A stretch of DNA of 64,000 nt from Cryptomeria japonica (lineage: Eukaryota > Streptophyta > Pinopsida > Cupressales > Cupressaceae). Below, piece after piece: positions 1 through 11,124 of this stretch. The stretch spans positions 626,199,740 to 626,263,739 of the forward strand of contig NC_081415.1 in NCBI RefSeq assembly GCF_030272615.1, in the 5' to 3' direction. How positions within the stretch are numbered: the stretch's first letter is position 1; each line of letters begins with the position of its first letter. Under the pieces are notes generated by a model that saw nothing but the letters and a program-made list of their open reading frames with translations, made no database searches and was not told the DNA's origin. The translations under genes and the position numbers were made by a program.

Positions 1-1289
1 TCTCAAGCCTTTAATGGTTTCCCTTAAAATCTTCAAACTTAATGGCTTCCTTCTAGAGTCTTCTTAAGCCTTTAAAGGTTTCCCTTAAAATCTTCAAGCA
101 TTTAAATGCTTTATCTTGCTTTTTTCTCATGTAAATAAATTAAGATTTATTTAAATCCAAAATTCACATTCACATTTAAATAAATTAATGTTTATTTGAA
201 TATCTACCCAAATGCAAATTACACCATTTAATTGAAATAAATGATTTTATTTTAATTGAAAATCCCAAAATTCCTCCCACTTGCATTCTCCTACAAAATC
301 CACTTGCATGTCTAAACCCCCTTCTAGATTCTTCTAACCCCTTCCTAATTAGCCTAATCCATCCCCTAAATATTGTCACATTCCTAAGCAATTTGGAGTC
401 ACTTCTCAAAGCCCTCAAAGTCTTCAATAACCATTAAAGGCTTTATGTCTTCAAATGGTTAACCTCTAAAGTCTTCTAAACCATTAAAGGCTCTTACATA
501 ACCATTTATGGTTAACTCACCTTTTACCTTTGGTTAGAGACTTTCCTCTAACTTAACCATCCTTTTGACTCATGGGTCTCTTCAAAGCATTTATTTCTTT
601 GACTAAGGTAACCATTTAACCCTTGCACATTCATTTATCCCTTGGATAAAAGGAATATCCATTAACCTAACCCTAAACCAACCCCCTAGGATAACCATCA
701 TGTCCCCTCAAGCATTTAATGCTCCTTATCTCTCCTCTCAAGCCTCCTCATGGTGACACTTGTCAACATGGGATTGGGTTGAAAGTGTCACATGGATTGA
801 ATATCTTTCAATCCTAACCCTTGTTAAGATTGCTCAATCTTAACCCTTCATTTCCCCATTTCTTCTATAAATAGAACCCTTCTCCTCAAACAAAGAAGGA
901 AGCATTAGATTATTGTTGTTATACTGGTATTAGCATAGAGTTTTTTTCATAGCATCACTATCTACACTTGCATAGGATTTTCTTATCATATTCAACCATC
1001 TTCAATCTCCATATGGCATCCATGGCTAGTGCTAAAAGCTGAGAGCTACACTCATGTGGAACTTGGAGAGGAAAGGAACAAGGGAGGAGCAACTATGAGC
1101 ATCTTGATTAGCATTTGGAGGAGTATAGTTTATCTATTCTATGTTTGTATGCTTTCTATTTCATACTTAATATCTCTCTTGATATGCCTGTTTAGGATAA
1201 TCTTTTGTTGCTAACACTAACGTTTGTTTCTTGTGCTCTTGTGTGTGTTGTCATTAAATAGATTTTCTAATCCTTTTTGTAGAGCATCA
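1..1289 (+). repeat. 5' LTR (partial) of the gypsy element
   Basis: Matches 14152-15439 almost base for base, ending at the same AGAGCATCA. About 514 bases of its left end lie outside the window, judging from the complete right LTR. By eye there are roughly two dozen differences over 1.29 kb, about 98% identity. A TATA box lies at 866-873. Confidence 0.93.
866..873 (+). promoter_or_regulatory. TATA box of gypsy 5' LTR
   Basis: TATAAATA in a CT-rich setting about 420 bases before the LTR end. The same box is at 15016-15023 in the other LTR. It would start transcription of the element; activity is inferred from motif and position only. Confidence 0.55.
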
Positions 1290-1290
1290 T

Positions 1291-1310
1291 TTGGTGAACC
1301 CAACGTGAAT
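1291..1310 (+). promoter_or_regulatory. Candidate primer-binding site of gypsy element
   Basis: TGGTGAACCCAACGTGAA follows the LTR edge by about two bases. It starts TGG, as a site complementary to a tRNA 3' CCA end should. I did not match it to a named tRNA. Confidence 0.5.
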
Positions 1311-3897
1311 CCAACACAAGATTTCTCTACAAAACTACTAACTTTTTTTGTTTAAATTGCCACACAGTTGCGCTTTACTGCTTTCATGTTAAATAGCGCT
1401 TCTTTGTTTACACAGAGTGAAGTTATTGTAACAGAGAGTTGTAATATTTTTTTATTGTAACAAAAAATCAAAACCTAGGCTTGTAGAAGCCCACCAATAC
1501 CTCATTTTATTTTATTTTTTGGACTAATTGTTTGTTTGTTTATGCAGGATTGGAGGAGTTAGATTAGAAAGCATTGAATTCTTTCTTTCACTTTGTTTTC
1601 AAAGTTGGATTACAACAAATTCATTGTTTCTTTTGGCTTAAAAATTGAACCTCACATTTTCATTTTGGATCATAAAAAGAATCACATTTTTAGTTTTGGT
1701 TTGTAAAAAGAACCCCACTTGCAAATTAAAAAGGAATGACAAACTTCAAATTTTATTTGCAAGTTAGGAACAATCTTTATTTTGGTGTTTAAAATCAACA
1801 ACACAACTTTCATTTCTTGTATCAACTTAAGGAAATTCACAATCAACATTTCATTTTGGGGCCAACTAAAAAGAACAAGCCATTTTTTTTCTTCAAAGTT
1901 CAAAAGTGATTTTACTTCAAGCAAAAACATGTTTTTCAATTCAGTTGACCAGGATTTCAAGTTCCTAGTTTACAACACATTTTGCCTTTGAAAGTTAAAA
2001 AGAACATCATGATTGTTGGAGCAAAATCTCTAAATAGTTAGATCACATTGCAATGAAAATCAGTTAAAAAGAACAAGTGTGTTTCCTGTTTGGCACACTT
2101 GTGCAAAATTTGTCGAGTGGTCCTACTTCTAACACACACTATCCTCTCCCTTGGCTTTATGGTCCTAGGTGCAAGAGAAAAGTGTTAGTAACACTCATAT
2201 TTTATATTTTTAAGAGAGGCCTTCCAAGAGACACATCACTCTTGGGAATGACCTCGCACGGTAAATCCTTCGAGCCGCTATAGAAATCAGGTGTGAGTGA
2301 AAGCTATAACCTTGGGTATAGTTGTTCCTACAATGTAACTTGTCGAAAGGACAAATGGGCCCCACCACAAGTTACAAGGCTCTTAAGTGAGTCACTGCAT
2401 AATGAACTTATGTCCAAAAACATCAAAAATTACTAAACACCTTTATGTAGTAGCCCACCCATTCTATTGATTGAGGATATTTGTGATAAATTCAGTGCAA
2501 GAGCATAGATGGTTTTGCTCCCAAGATACTCACCATACATATTTCCTTGAGTAGAAACATAGCTTTTTGAAAAGTTACTTGTAGCCCGATAAAAGTGGTG
2601 ACTCCCCCATCATAGGGATCATCTATATGTTATGCTTGTGCAAGACTTAGTATATCACATCCTTACCTGCCACGGCAGTATTCATAAGGTATGTAGTACC
2701 AAAGTTGAAGAAATATCAAGATGTGGGCTGAAATTATCGCAACTGGCCATTTGACCTTAGGGATAAAGAGTGTTTGAAGTGTCTTTGTTTTGTGTCAAAC
2801 CAGTACAAATTGAGCCGACTTCAGGCTTTGGAAAAACACCTAAAATACATTTAAAGGAAAGGGTCATAAAAGGTCCAAAGATTGGATTGATCTAGACCCA
2901 CACCTATTTGTGCCTTTTGAGGCAACATTCTTGTGTTTGTGTACTTGCTTTGTTTTTTTGTCAAAGAAACATCATAAAATCCAAAATTCAAAACAAGTAT
3001 TCATCCAACACAAATATTTTTCAAAAACCAAAAGATCAAAAACAAAGAGCAAAAGAAAAGTATCAAATTATATGACCATTCTTCACATCTTGAGAAAGAA
3101 GAATCTTCATCAACACATCAACTTGAAGATAAGGCCATTAATCTCAAAGGCTTTAATCAAAAGGAGGAAATTCTTCTATCTAAAATAGCCAAATCTTTAT
3201 CTCTCATAGAGCTTTTCTATGTCACATGCGTCTTTATCTTCAAGGAAAATCAAACGAATTTGATCAAGAGTCATTAAATCGCTAATCTTTTATGCAATAT
3301 AGAGCTTTGAGTTATCACAAAAACAAAGGAGGCAAGATCAATCCTGACTTCTTTCCAGACATTTGCATCACATATAACGTAGCTCGGGAAGAACCACCAA
3401 CTCCCGAAAGAGAAGAAGAAGAATTTTTCCCATATGTGACACAAAGCTTTTATTGAAGTTAAAACATTTCATTCATTATCACATTCACATCACATCAAAT
3501 CCATTCCAACTCTCAAAACATTAAAGAGGTTTTTATCCTAAGTTCTATTTTCGATATTGCTTGAATCCAATACAACACATCACTTTTTAGAGTGTCTCTA
3601 CATCTAGGATAAACTCATCCTACGAGGCATTTCTACGTAGGTTAAAACTAGTCTATGAGTGCAATCCTCTCATTACTAGGTAGTTGAGTCTATAATACAT
3701 CTCAGATTTCTCTAAACCTTATCACATCAAACTTTGTCAATCAAACACAACAAGCAAATCAAGAAGAAAAGTTTGGTCACATCTACCTCTAAAGTGCTCG
3801 AGATCTGTATGCAAAACATTTCACCAACCATAAATCTCTCATTTCATCAACAACTCATCATCATTTTCACCCAGCTTCAACAAAAACTTGTAAACAA
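1311..3897 (+). other. Untranslated leader of gypsy element
   Basis: About 2.6 kb between the candidate primer site and the gag start with no convincing coding region; short open frames here are random. It contains a loose series of TTAAAAAGAAC-like words at about 1673, 1705, 1867, 1996 and 2066. Long leaders are common in Tat elements. Confidence 0.7.
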
Positions 3898-5530
3898 AAT
3901 GGCTCATACCAGGTCACTGTCTAGACAATAAGAAATTGAAGAGGAAGAGGAGGAAAATATCAATGAATTCCAATAAACCCTTGGAGGAAACGTAAATGAT
4001 GACAATCCAGGCACTCCTACTCCCACGGCAATAGAAAGGGTGCAACACAACCCTCTCTTTAATAGACTTTTTAATGAGATACTCAAGAGTAATGTTGATG
4101 CTCACTTTTTAAAACTTGCTCAAGAAGGAGCCAAACTCCCCTCTGACTTTGACCTTGCACAACTAAGACAAGCATGAGAATGTCAAATTCATAATGAGGA
4201 TGAAAGAGGTTGAGAGAACATTAGATACAACTTTCATCAAGGTAATCCTCCTCCTCCTCCTCCTCCTCCTCCAAGTGAAATAGACATGTTGCGGCAACAA
4301 GTCAAAAATATCGCCCAACAACTTCATAGTGGTGTAAAAACAAATCAATTCTCACTCAATGACAATTGTCCCTATCCCTTTGATAGGAATCTTCATATGC
4401 CACCTTTTCCACGAGGGTTCGAAACACCCAAGTTTGAAAAATATAGAGGAAAAGGTGATCCTTGTGATCATATCAGATAATTCCATTCAGCTTGCCTCAA
4501 AGTGGCATACGAGGATACATACCTAATGTGACTTTTTCCCCAAATCTTGGGAGGAACAACCACATCATGGTTTTTCCAATTACCAGGTGGCATTAGGACA
4601 TTTGAAGAACTCATCCAGAAATTCTTGGCACATTACTCTCACAACATTGAACGTGATATCACCATGGCTGATCTATGTAACACTAAACAAAAACTAGGTG
4701 AACTATTCTCAGTCTTTCTACAATGATGGTGTCAAATGTCTAGCAGATGTTCTCTTCAGTTACCTAAACAAGAACTAGTGGAAATTTTTATTTCCAGCTT
4801 AAACGAAGAAATGGAATTTCACCTGGACGTTAAAGACACAGACTCTTTCAATGACATGATCACCAAAGGCTTAAAATGTGAATGGGCTCTCATCAAAAAA
4901 GGGCTTATCAAGATATATAATGAACCAAAGGATGGCCCTCGCCCACATTTCAATAGTGACAAACCAAGCTTCTAGAACAAAAACAAAAATGTTGTCAACG
5001 ACAGGGTTGTGGATGCAAGAACTATCAAAAGTGCACAACCTATTGTTCGATTTGCAGGATAGAATCCCCCACCTCAGACTAACACAGTTTCTCCTCCAAA
5101 TCAAGGCCGCATCACATCTCAAGATGAACCCAGACTGTGTCAACAAAAACCAAAGCGAACATACACTCCCTTAGGGGAACCCATCGAAACAGTATTATGT
5201 CAACTGGTTTCTCAAAATCTGGTAACCTTATCCAAAACATCAAATTATGAACCTCAAGTCAAACCTTCATGGTGGAGGGATACTGAACATTGCAATTTCT
5301 ATCAAGGGAAGGGACATAAGACAAGCAATTGTCACAAATTGAAAGATCTTATTCAGGATCTTATTGACCGAGGTGAAATCGAAATCAAAGGACATGACCC
5401 AAAGACAACAAACAATGATCATCTCATGTTTAAAATCCACTTCCATCACCAGATCAAAGGGGTCCTTTTACTTCAGGGAGAAACACAGATACCACCAATT
5501 ATATGCAAGCCGCGTATAATTATACTGTGA
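3898..5530 (+). pseudogene. gag, broken (capsid and zinc-knuckle remnant)
   Basis: Starts at an ATG at 3898 (MAHTRSLSRQ, then a stop at 3928). Readable parts include a polyproline run encoded by a (CCT)n repeat near 4243-4272; a retrotransposon gag core near 4550-4660 (TSWFFQLPGG...FEELIQKFLAHYS); and a knuckle-like motif near 5287-5330 with Cys, Tyr, Gly-His and Cys in the usual order. Gag packages the element RNA. Stops at about 3928, 3973, 4175, 4478, 4529, 4725 and 4972 interrupt it. Several stop contexts read naturally as CAA, CAG or CGA with C changed to T. No functional product is expected. Confidence 0.8.
4243..4272 (+). repeat. (CCT)n microsatellite inside gag
   Basis: About ten CCT units encode a run of prolines in the gag frame, so the repeat sits in coding sequence of the broken gag. 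Confidence 0.8.
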
Positions 5531-5681
5531 ATCACCTATATGATGCCAATGAACAAATTGCAACTATAACCCTCAAATTAAAAATCCCAGCTCCACTTGC
5601 AATCTTGTTACACGTCGCAGCAAGATTACCATAAAGGCATCTCCACAAGGCACCCCACCTATCCTAAAGTAGTATAACTTT

Positions 5682-6230
5682 GTGGAACAGTTAGACAAAA
5701 TGTCTACACTGATATCTATCTTAGAGCTATTGTGCCTATCTCCATCCCATAAAACAATCTTGGATCAAGCTCTCCAAGAGGCATCAGTACCTGCAAACCT
5801 AAATACAGATCAGTTCCTAGCCATGGTTGGAAATCTAAGATCATCACCTTGTCTCACTTTCTTGGAAAGTGACAACTCCTCCTTCCAGCAACCTCATAAC
5901 ACCTCACTCCATATTGAAGGGTTTATCAACCAGCATAGGATCAAGCAAGTCTTGATCGACAATGGAGCAGACCTGAATATCTATACTCTACAATTAGTCA
6001 CAGCTTTGGGATATGCAATAGAATCAGTGGATCCCCGCAAGAAGATCACAATCAAAGCCTATGATGATGTTGAATGTTCATCCAAAGGAGCTATGGTACT
6101 ACCAATCCGTGTGGGCCCTATGGTGAAACACATTATCTGTCAAGTTCTGGACCTTCCTCTGCCATACAATCTATTGTTAGGAAGACCTTGGATACATGCC
6201 ATGCAATCCGTTCCATCCACCTACCATTAG
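5682..6230 (+). pseudogene. Aspartic protease region of gypsy pol
   Basis: An open frame of 182 codons holding a retropepsin fold signature: VLIDNGADLNIY near 5950-5985, where D-N-G-A stands for the family D-[ST]-G-A, then LLLGRPWIH near 6172, the typical I/LLGR-W flap-end motif. It would cleave the Gag-Pol precursor. Asn for Ser/Thr next to the catalytic Asp is unusual and may lower activity. The frame ends in a TAG at 6228. Confidence 0.8.
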
Positions 6231-6689
6231 TGTATCAAGTTCCCACATAATGGTGTAGAAATTACAATGCTGGGCAATGCAAACCCCTTTGCATATTGTC
6301 ATAATATCAGTCATCAACCAGAGATTACCATTCCTAACAATAGAGAAGCCATCTCCTCCACATCATACATAAGTCCAGCCTCTCTTTCCAGTTCAAACAC
6401 CACTATACCCAAGCAACAAAAGCTCAAGATGAAAATAGCAGAGGAAGGTCCTGGGGAATACAATTTGAACCAACTCTTTTGTGTTGGACAAATGGCCACT
6501 TCTCCTAGAACACATGGTAAACCTCAACGGTTACTTCAAACACCACTGATCAAGCCAGCATGTACTTTGATGCCTTTCATCCTGGGAAAGAGTCAAGAAG
6601 AAGAGACCAGACATGAGGACTTAACATAATGGATCTATAAAGATCCCATCACCACCAATATTCCGCAAGCTAAGCTTCCCACATATCAG

Positions 6690-7787
6690 TATGGCAAAGG
6701 CCTTCTCATTATGCAAAGAATGGGTTACGATGGTCAGAGTGCTTTGGGACCTTGCAAGCAAGGATGACATGAACCACTGTAGCCAGAATTAAAGCCTAAG
6801 GATAATACAGGCCTAGGCTTTCAAAAGGAGATCCTTCCTAAGCTAAGATTTAAAGGAAAACCCAGCAAACCTCTATATCATCCTATTACAAAGAGGTCAC
6901 CTTTGATTATAAAAGCAACATCAAAGGCCATAGCAACTCCACCTGTGAGGCTAAAAATCCCAACACAACCACCTACAATACCCATCCTCCCACCAATCAG
7001 ACCAGCGATCCCACCAGCAGCAGCAATAACATCAATAGCACCATTAGCAGCAACAACTGTATCAGAATTCCCAGTAGTATTGACAACACCAGCAGTTCCG
7101 GTAGAAGCCACAAAGTCAACACTACTGATACTCCCCGTATCAGATGCATTGATCCCCATAATCCTTCCTACAGCACCGATTATTTCATCTACACAGGTAC
7201 ATCAACCAATCACACCTACAGTGTTTAACTCAAAGGACATCCCAGTATGGTATAGTAATCGGATACTGGAAAGTGACTCAGAGACCGACTCACATGAATG
7301 GGAATTTGATTCCATCCAGCTTGATACTTCAGATGAGGAAAACACATCACTACCTCCACCCTGCAAAGACATCCCTATTTACGGAGAAGCACAGATAAAG
7401 ACCTCTTGGGTTCCTAAGCTGGAAACTTCTTCCACATACCCTACGTCCCATCCTACGCCTAATTCTGACAGGGAGAGTACCATCAATGACCTTCACCACA
7501 ACGTCTTAACCCTCATTGACACATCTAACGAACTTAACCTAAACGATGAGGTAATGCCCATTATTCATCCTGAACTCATCGAATGGAACCAACATAATCC
7601 CCCATGTCTTGACCATTTCCAAAATGATGAGGCGATCATTGACTTTTTGGAACTACGGGATAACATACCAAGCGGAGATCACAAAGTTGGAATTTCCATA
7701 GAACTTAATAGCGCGGCATACTTTGAGGCGGATGCAAAACCTTTCAGCTGCAAAAATATGGATCTTCCAGTGAAAACCACACTGTAG
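6690..7787 (+). pseudogene. G-patch-like segment and Pro-rich linker before RT
   Basis: Near 6706-6850 the plus-strand translation reads QRMGYDGQSALG, followed by G, P and GLGF residues, resembling a G-patch (a glycine-rich RNA-binding module known from some retroviral and plant gypsy proteases). A TGA at about 6766 breaks it. From 6903 to 7787 an open frame of 294 codons is rich in Pro, Ala, Thr and Ile, then turns acidic (DSESETDSHEWEFDS near 7270). This is a poorly conserved linker between protease and RT in such elements; no fold is recognised. Confidence 0.55.
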
Positions 7788-8039
7788 CACTGCTTGATCC
7801 CATAAAAGTAAAAAGAAAGAGTGTATCCAATGGTGAAAACCTCTCTGAGGTGTCTGAGGATGAAAAGTTTGACATCCTCCCCTCTAATACACAGCAGGAA
7901 CAATCAACGATTCTCATCGAGGAAACAAAAGAATACAACGTGGGGACTCCTGAAACTCCTCACCACATACATCTGGCATCTCTTTTGACTTCAGAGGAAC
8001 AACCCAAGTTTGTTGAATTCTTCCAAAAACACTAGATCA

Positions 8040-8800
8040 ACTTTGCATGGTCATATGCAGACATGCCTGGTCTTGATCTGGATTTAGTCATGCATCACCT
8101 CACCGTAGCAAAAGGAGCCAAGCCTGTTAAACAGAAACTTCACAAGATGCATCCCCAGATCGCAGTACTAGTCAAAGCAGAACTTTAAAAACTCCTAGAT
8201 GTTGGTTTCATTCGACCAATTGATTATGCAGATTGGATATCCAACATTGTGCCCGTCGGCAAACCAAATGGGGGCATCTGTATCTGTACTAACTTCAAAG
8301 ATCTGAACAAAGCATGTCCTAAAGATGACTTCCCCCTACCTAACATTGACATCATAGTGGATCTAACAGTAGGACATGCCATCAACATAAGACAGACTTA
8401 ACATGCCCATGGGGCACATACTGATGGAATGTAATGCCTTTCGGTCTCAAGAATGCAGGAGTGACCTATCAACAAGCAATGACGATCATCTTCCATGATA
8501 TGATGCATACTATAATGGAAGATTATGTTGATGACTTACTGGCAAAATTACTCACAACAGCAGGTCATCTGGAAATATTAGCTAAAATCTTTGATAGACT
8601 GGAACAATATCATGTTCGACTCAACCCAAAGAAATGTGTCTTTGGAGTAACCTCGGGGAAGCTTCTAGGATACATTGTCTCAAGCAAAGGTCAAAGCAAT
8701 CATGGACATGCCACCTCCAAAGAACATCAGTCAGCTAAGGACATTACAAGGACAACTTCAATCTATCTGAAGATTCATTGCACAACTGGCAGATAAGTGT
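8040..8800 (+). pseudogene. Reverse transcriptase of gypsy pol, broken
   Basis: RT blocks are readable: a start like INFAWSYADMPGLD at 8038, KLLDVGFIRPI and VGKPNGGICICTNFKDLNKACPK at 8190-8330, MPFGLKNAGVTYQQAM at 8432, and the catalytic YVDD at 8524-8535. The stretch near 8370-8430 is frameshifted and lacks the normal block with the first catalytic Asp. Stops occur at about 8033, 8186 and 8399. Related RTs copy the element RNA into DNA; this copy cannot. Confidence 0.87.
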
Positions 8801-8869
8801 CACCCATTTACACACCTATTACACAAGAATATCCGCTTTCAGTGGGATGCCAAATGCCAGAAAGCATTC

Positions 8870-9330
8870 CAAATGCTTGAAGACTATCTCATGAATACAC
8901 CATTGCTGATCCCATCAGATCCGAGCAGACCTCTGTTACTTTATATATCAGCAACAAATACAGCATTGGGAGTGCTACTAGCTCAACACAATGCAGAAGG
9001 GAAAGAGTGTGTTGTTTACTATATCTCTCGCACACTAGTTGGCTATGAACTCAATTATACACCTATTGAGTGAGCTTGCCTAGCAGTAATCTTGGCAGCC
9101 ACTAAACTAAGGCACTATCTATTAACACACAAGGTATAACTCATTGCGAAGATTGATCCACTCAAATACTTACTCAGTAAAGCAGCATTGATAGGCCACT
9201 TGGCCAAATGAGTGATGATTCTCAGTGAATTTGACATCGAGTATGTGGACCGTAAAGCTATCAAAGGACAAGTCATTGCATATCAGTTGGCCGATGCACC
9301 ACTCATAGGTGATCATCCTCTCATTTCCAA
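8870..9330 (+). pseudogene. First RNase H (RT-linked) of gypsy pol
   Basis: Follows RT directly: LLLYISATNTALGVLLAQ near 8935, VVYYISRTLVGYELNYTPIE near 9010, then RHYLLTHKV and the tail FDIEYVDRKAIKGQVIAYQLADAPL near 9232-9305. Stops at about 9071, 9137 and 9209 interrupt it. This is the degenerate RNase H of Ty3/gypsy elements, followed here by a second, archaeal-type domain. Confidence 0.8.
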
Positions 9331-9369
9331 TTTTCTAGATGAAGAGATATTCATGATCACAACAACACA

Positions 9370-9790
9370 ACCATGGAAACTATATTTTGATGGTTCATAC
9401 ACTAGGGATGGCTTGGGCACAAGCATTCTGTTAATCACACCTCGAGGTGATAGCATCCCAAAGTCTTACAGGCTCACATTTCCATGCACAAACAACATAG
9501 CAGAGTATGAAGCCTTGATCACAGGACTCGGGCTAGTCATACAATGAAAGTTACAAGAACTACAAGTATATGGTGACTCCCAACTGGTCATTCGACAAGC
9601 AACTGATGAATATCAGACTAAAGATGATAAACTCATGCTGTACAAACAAATGGTGGACAAAGTAAAGGCATCATTCACTACTATCACCTTTGAGCAGATA
9701 CCAAGAGATCAGAATCGAGCTGCTAACGCTATAGCTACCATTGCATCTCTCCTAGATCTTCCAGAGAATTCAACACGCTACGAGTTCTTG
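9370..9790 (+). pseudogene. Second, archaeal-type RNase H (aRNH)
   Basis: WKLYFDGSYTRDGLG at about 9375 starts a second RNase H. AEYEALITGLGLVIQ follows, then VYGDSQLVIRQA after a TGA at about 9545. These give the D, E and D acidic positions. At the fourth, where the family has Asp in an N-x-x-A-D-A-L-A context, this copy reads NRAANAIA (Asn, near 9720), so a catalytic residue is missing. The change fits one G-to-A transition. Two RNase H domains in tandem mark the Tat lineage. Confidence 0.8.
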
Positions 9791-9799
9791 GTAGAACAA

Positions 9800-11124
9800 C
9801 TTTGGATCCCCGCTTATGATATCCCCAAAACTGAGATGATATGTCACCTTATCGGTTTTGAATCCCCATGGTATGGTGAGTTCTACACCTATCTCCGCGA
9901 TCACACACTTCCTCCTAACCAATCGAATAACCAACGTAAAACCTTCATTCACCAAACTGCTCGATATACCATTATTGTTGACACCCTATACCGACGCATT
10001 CTTGATGGTACTCTCCTTCGATGTTTGGAACAGGATGAGATAACAAAGGCCTTGGAAGAGGTACATGAAGGAATTTGTGGAACTCATGCAAGTGGCCCAT
10101 CACTAGCCAAGAAGATCATACGAGCTGGATACTATTGGCCATCCATGGAAAAAGACTCATACTACTTTGCCAGAAAGTGCAAGAAATGCCAAGTTCATGG
10201 TGACCTGATACATGCACCAGCACAAGAATTGCAACCAATCACAACACCATGGCCTTTTTTTCAATGGGGCCTTGACCTTGTGGGTAAAATTCATCCATCT
10301 TCATCCAACGATCACAAATTCATTATTACCACCACCAAATACTTCACAAAGTGGATCGAAGTTGTTCCACTTACCCAAGTCACCAGCAAGAAGATCGCCT
10401 CATTCATCCTTAATTACATCATCTATCGGTATGGTGTACCCATGTCCATCATCACAGATAACGGTCTTCCTTTCAAAAATCAGGATGTCAGTGAACTCTG
10501 TGAGAAATTTCACATCCAACACCACTTTCCACTCCCTATTACCCACAAGGCAATGGTCAAGCTGAAATATCAAACAAGAACATATTAAGAATCCTCAAGA
10601 AGACAGTCAATGATGTCGGTTGTGATTGGCACATTCAATTGAATCCAGCACTATGGGCATATCAAACTAGTATTCGAACCCCTAAAGGTGCAACTCCCTA
10701 CTCACTGGTCTATGGTGCAGAAGCTATCTTACCTATTGAGGTCGATATACCATCTCTTCAAGTTTCATTACATAATCTCATTGATGATGAAGCATACAGA
10801 GTATCCCATCTCCAAGACTTAGAGCTGCTTGATGAGAAACGACAAGCTACATACAATCACCTCAAACCCTATCAGCAGTGCATGAGCAAAAGCTATAATC
10901 ATTGGGTTAGACCTCGTACTTTTGAGGTAGGTGATCTTGTTCTTCGAGAGAATCCTCATAACCAACCAAACCACGAACATCGGGGAAAGTTTGAATCAAA
11001 TTGGTTGGGTCCATATGTTGTCATTGTTGTATTTGGGTCCAGGGCATATCAGTTGGCTACATCTGAAAGCAAACCACTAGCAGATCCGATCAACAGCATG
11101 CACCTTAAAAAAAATTATACATAA
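9800..11124 (+). pseudogene. Integrase of gypsy pol, frameshifted
   Basis: The zinc-binding domain is near 10060-10200 (HEGICGTHASG ... KCKKCQVHG). The catalytic core has Asp in WGLDLVGKI near 10273 and Asp in IITDNG near 10457. The third catalytic residue, Glu, lies near 10563 in another frame, after a frameshift at about 10530-10560. From 10639 the frame reads NPALWAYQTSIRTPKGATPYSLVYG and ends with a GPY/F module (WLGPYVVIVVFGSRAYQLA) near 11000-11060. Integrase inserts the DNA copy and makes the 5-bp duplication. This copy is inactive. Confidence 0.87.

Noticed and set aside
185-427. An 80-codon minus-strand frame present in both gypsy LTRs (also 14335-14577)
   Set aside because: Its conservation simply reflects the two LTR copies; no domain, and it is antisense to the element.
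6878-7159. Minus-strand Gly/Val/Ala-rich frame
   Set aside because: It is the antisense shadow of the Pro/Ala/Thr-rich linker on the plus strand.
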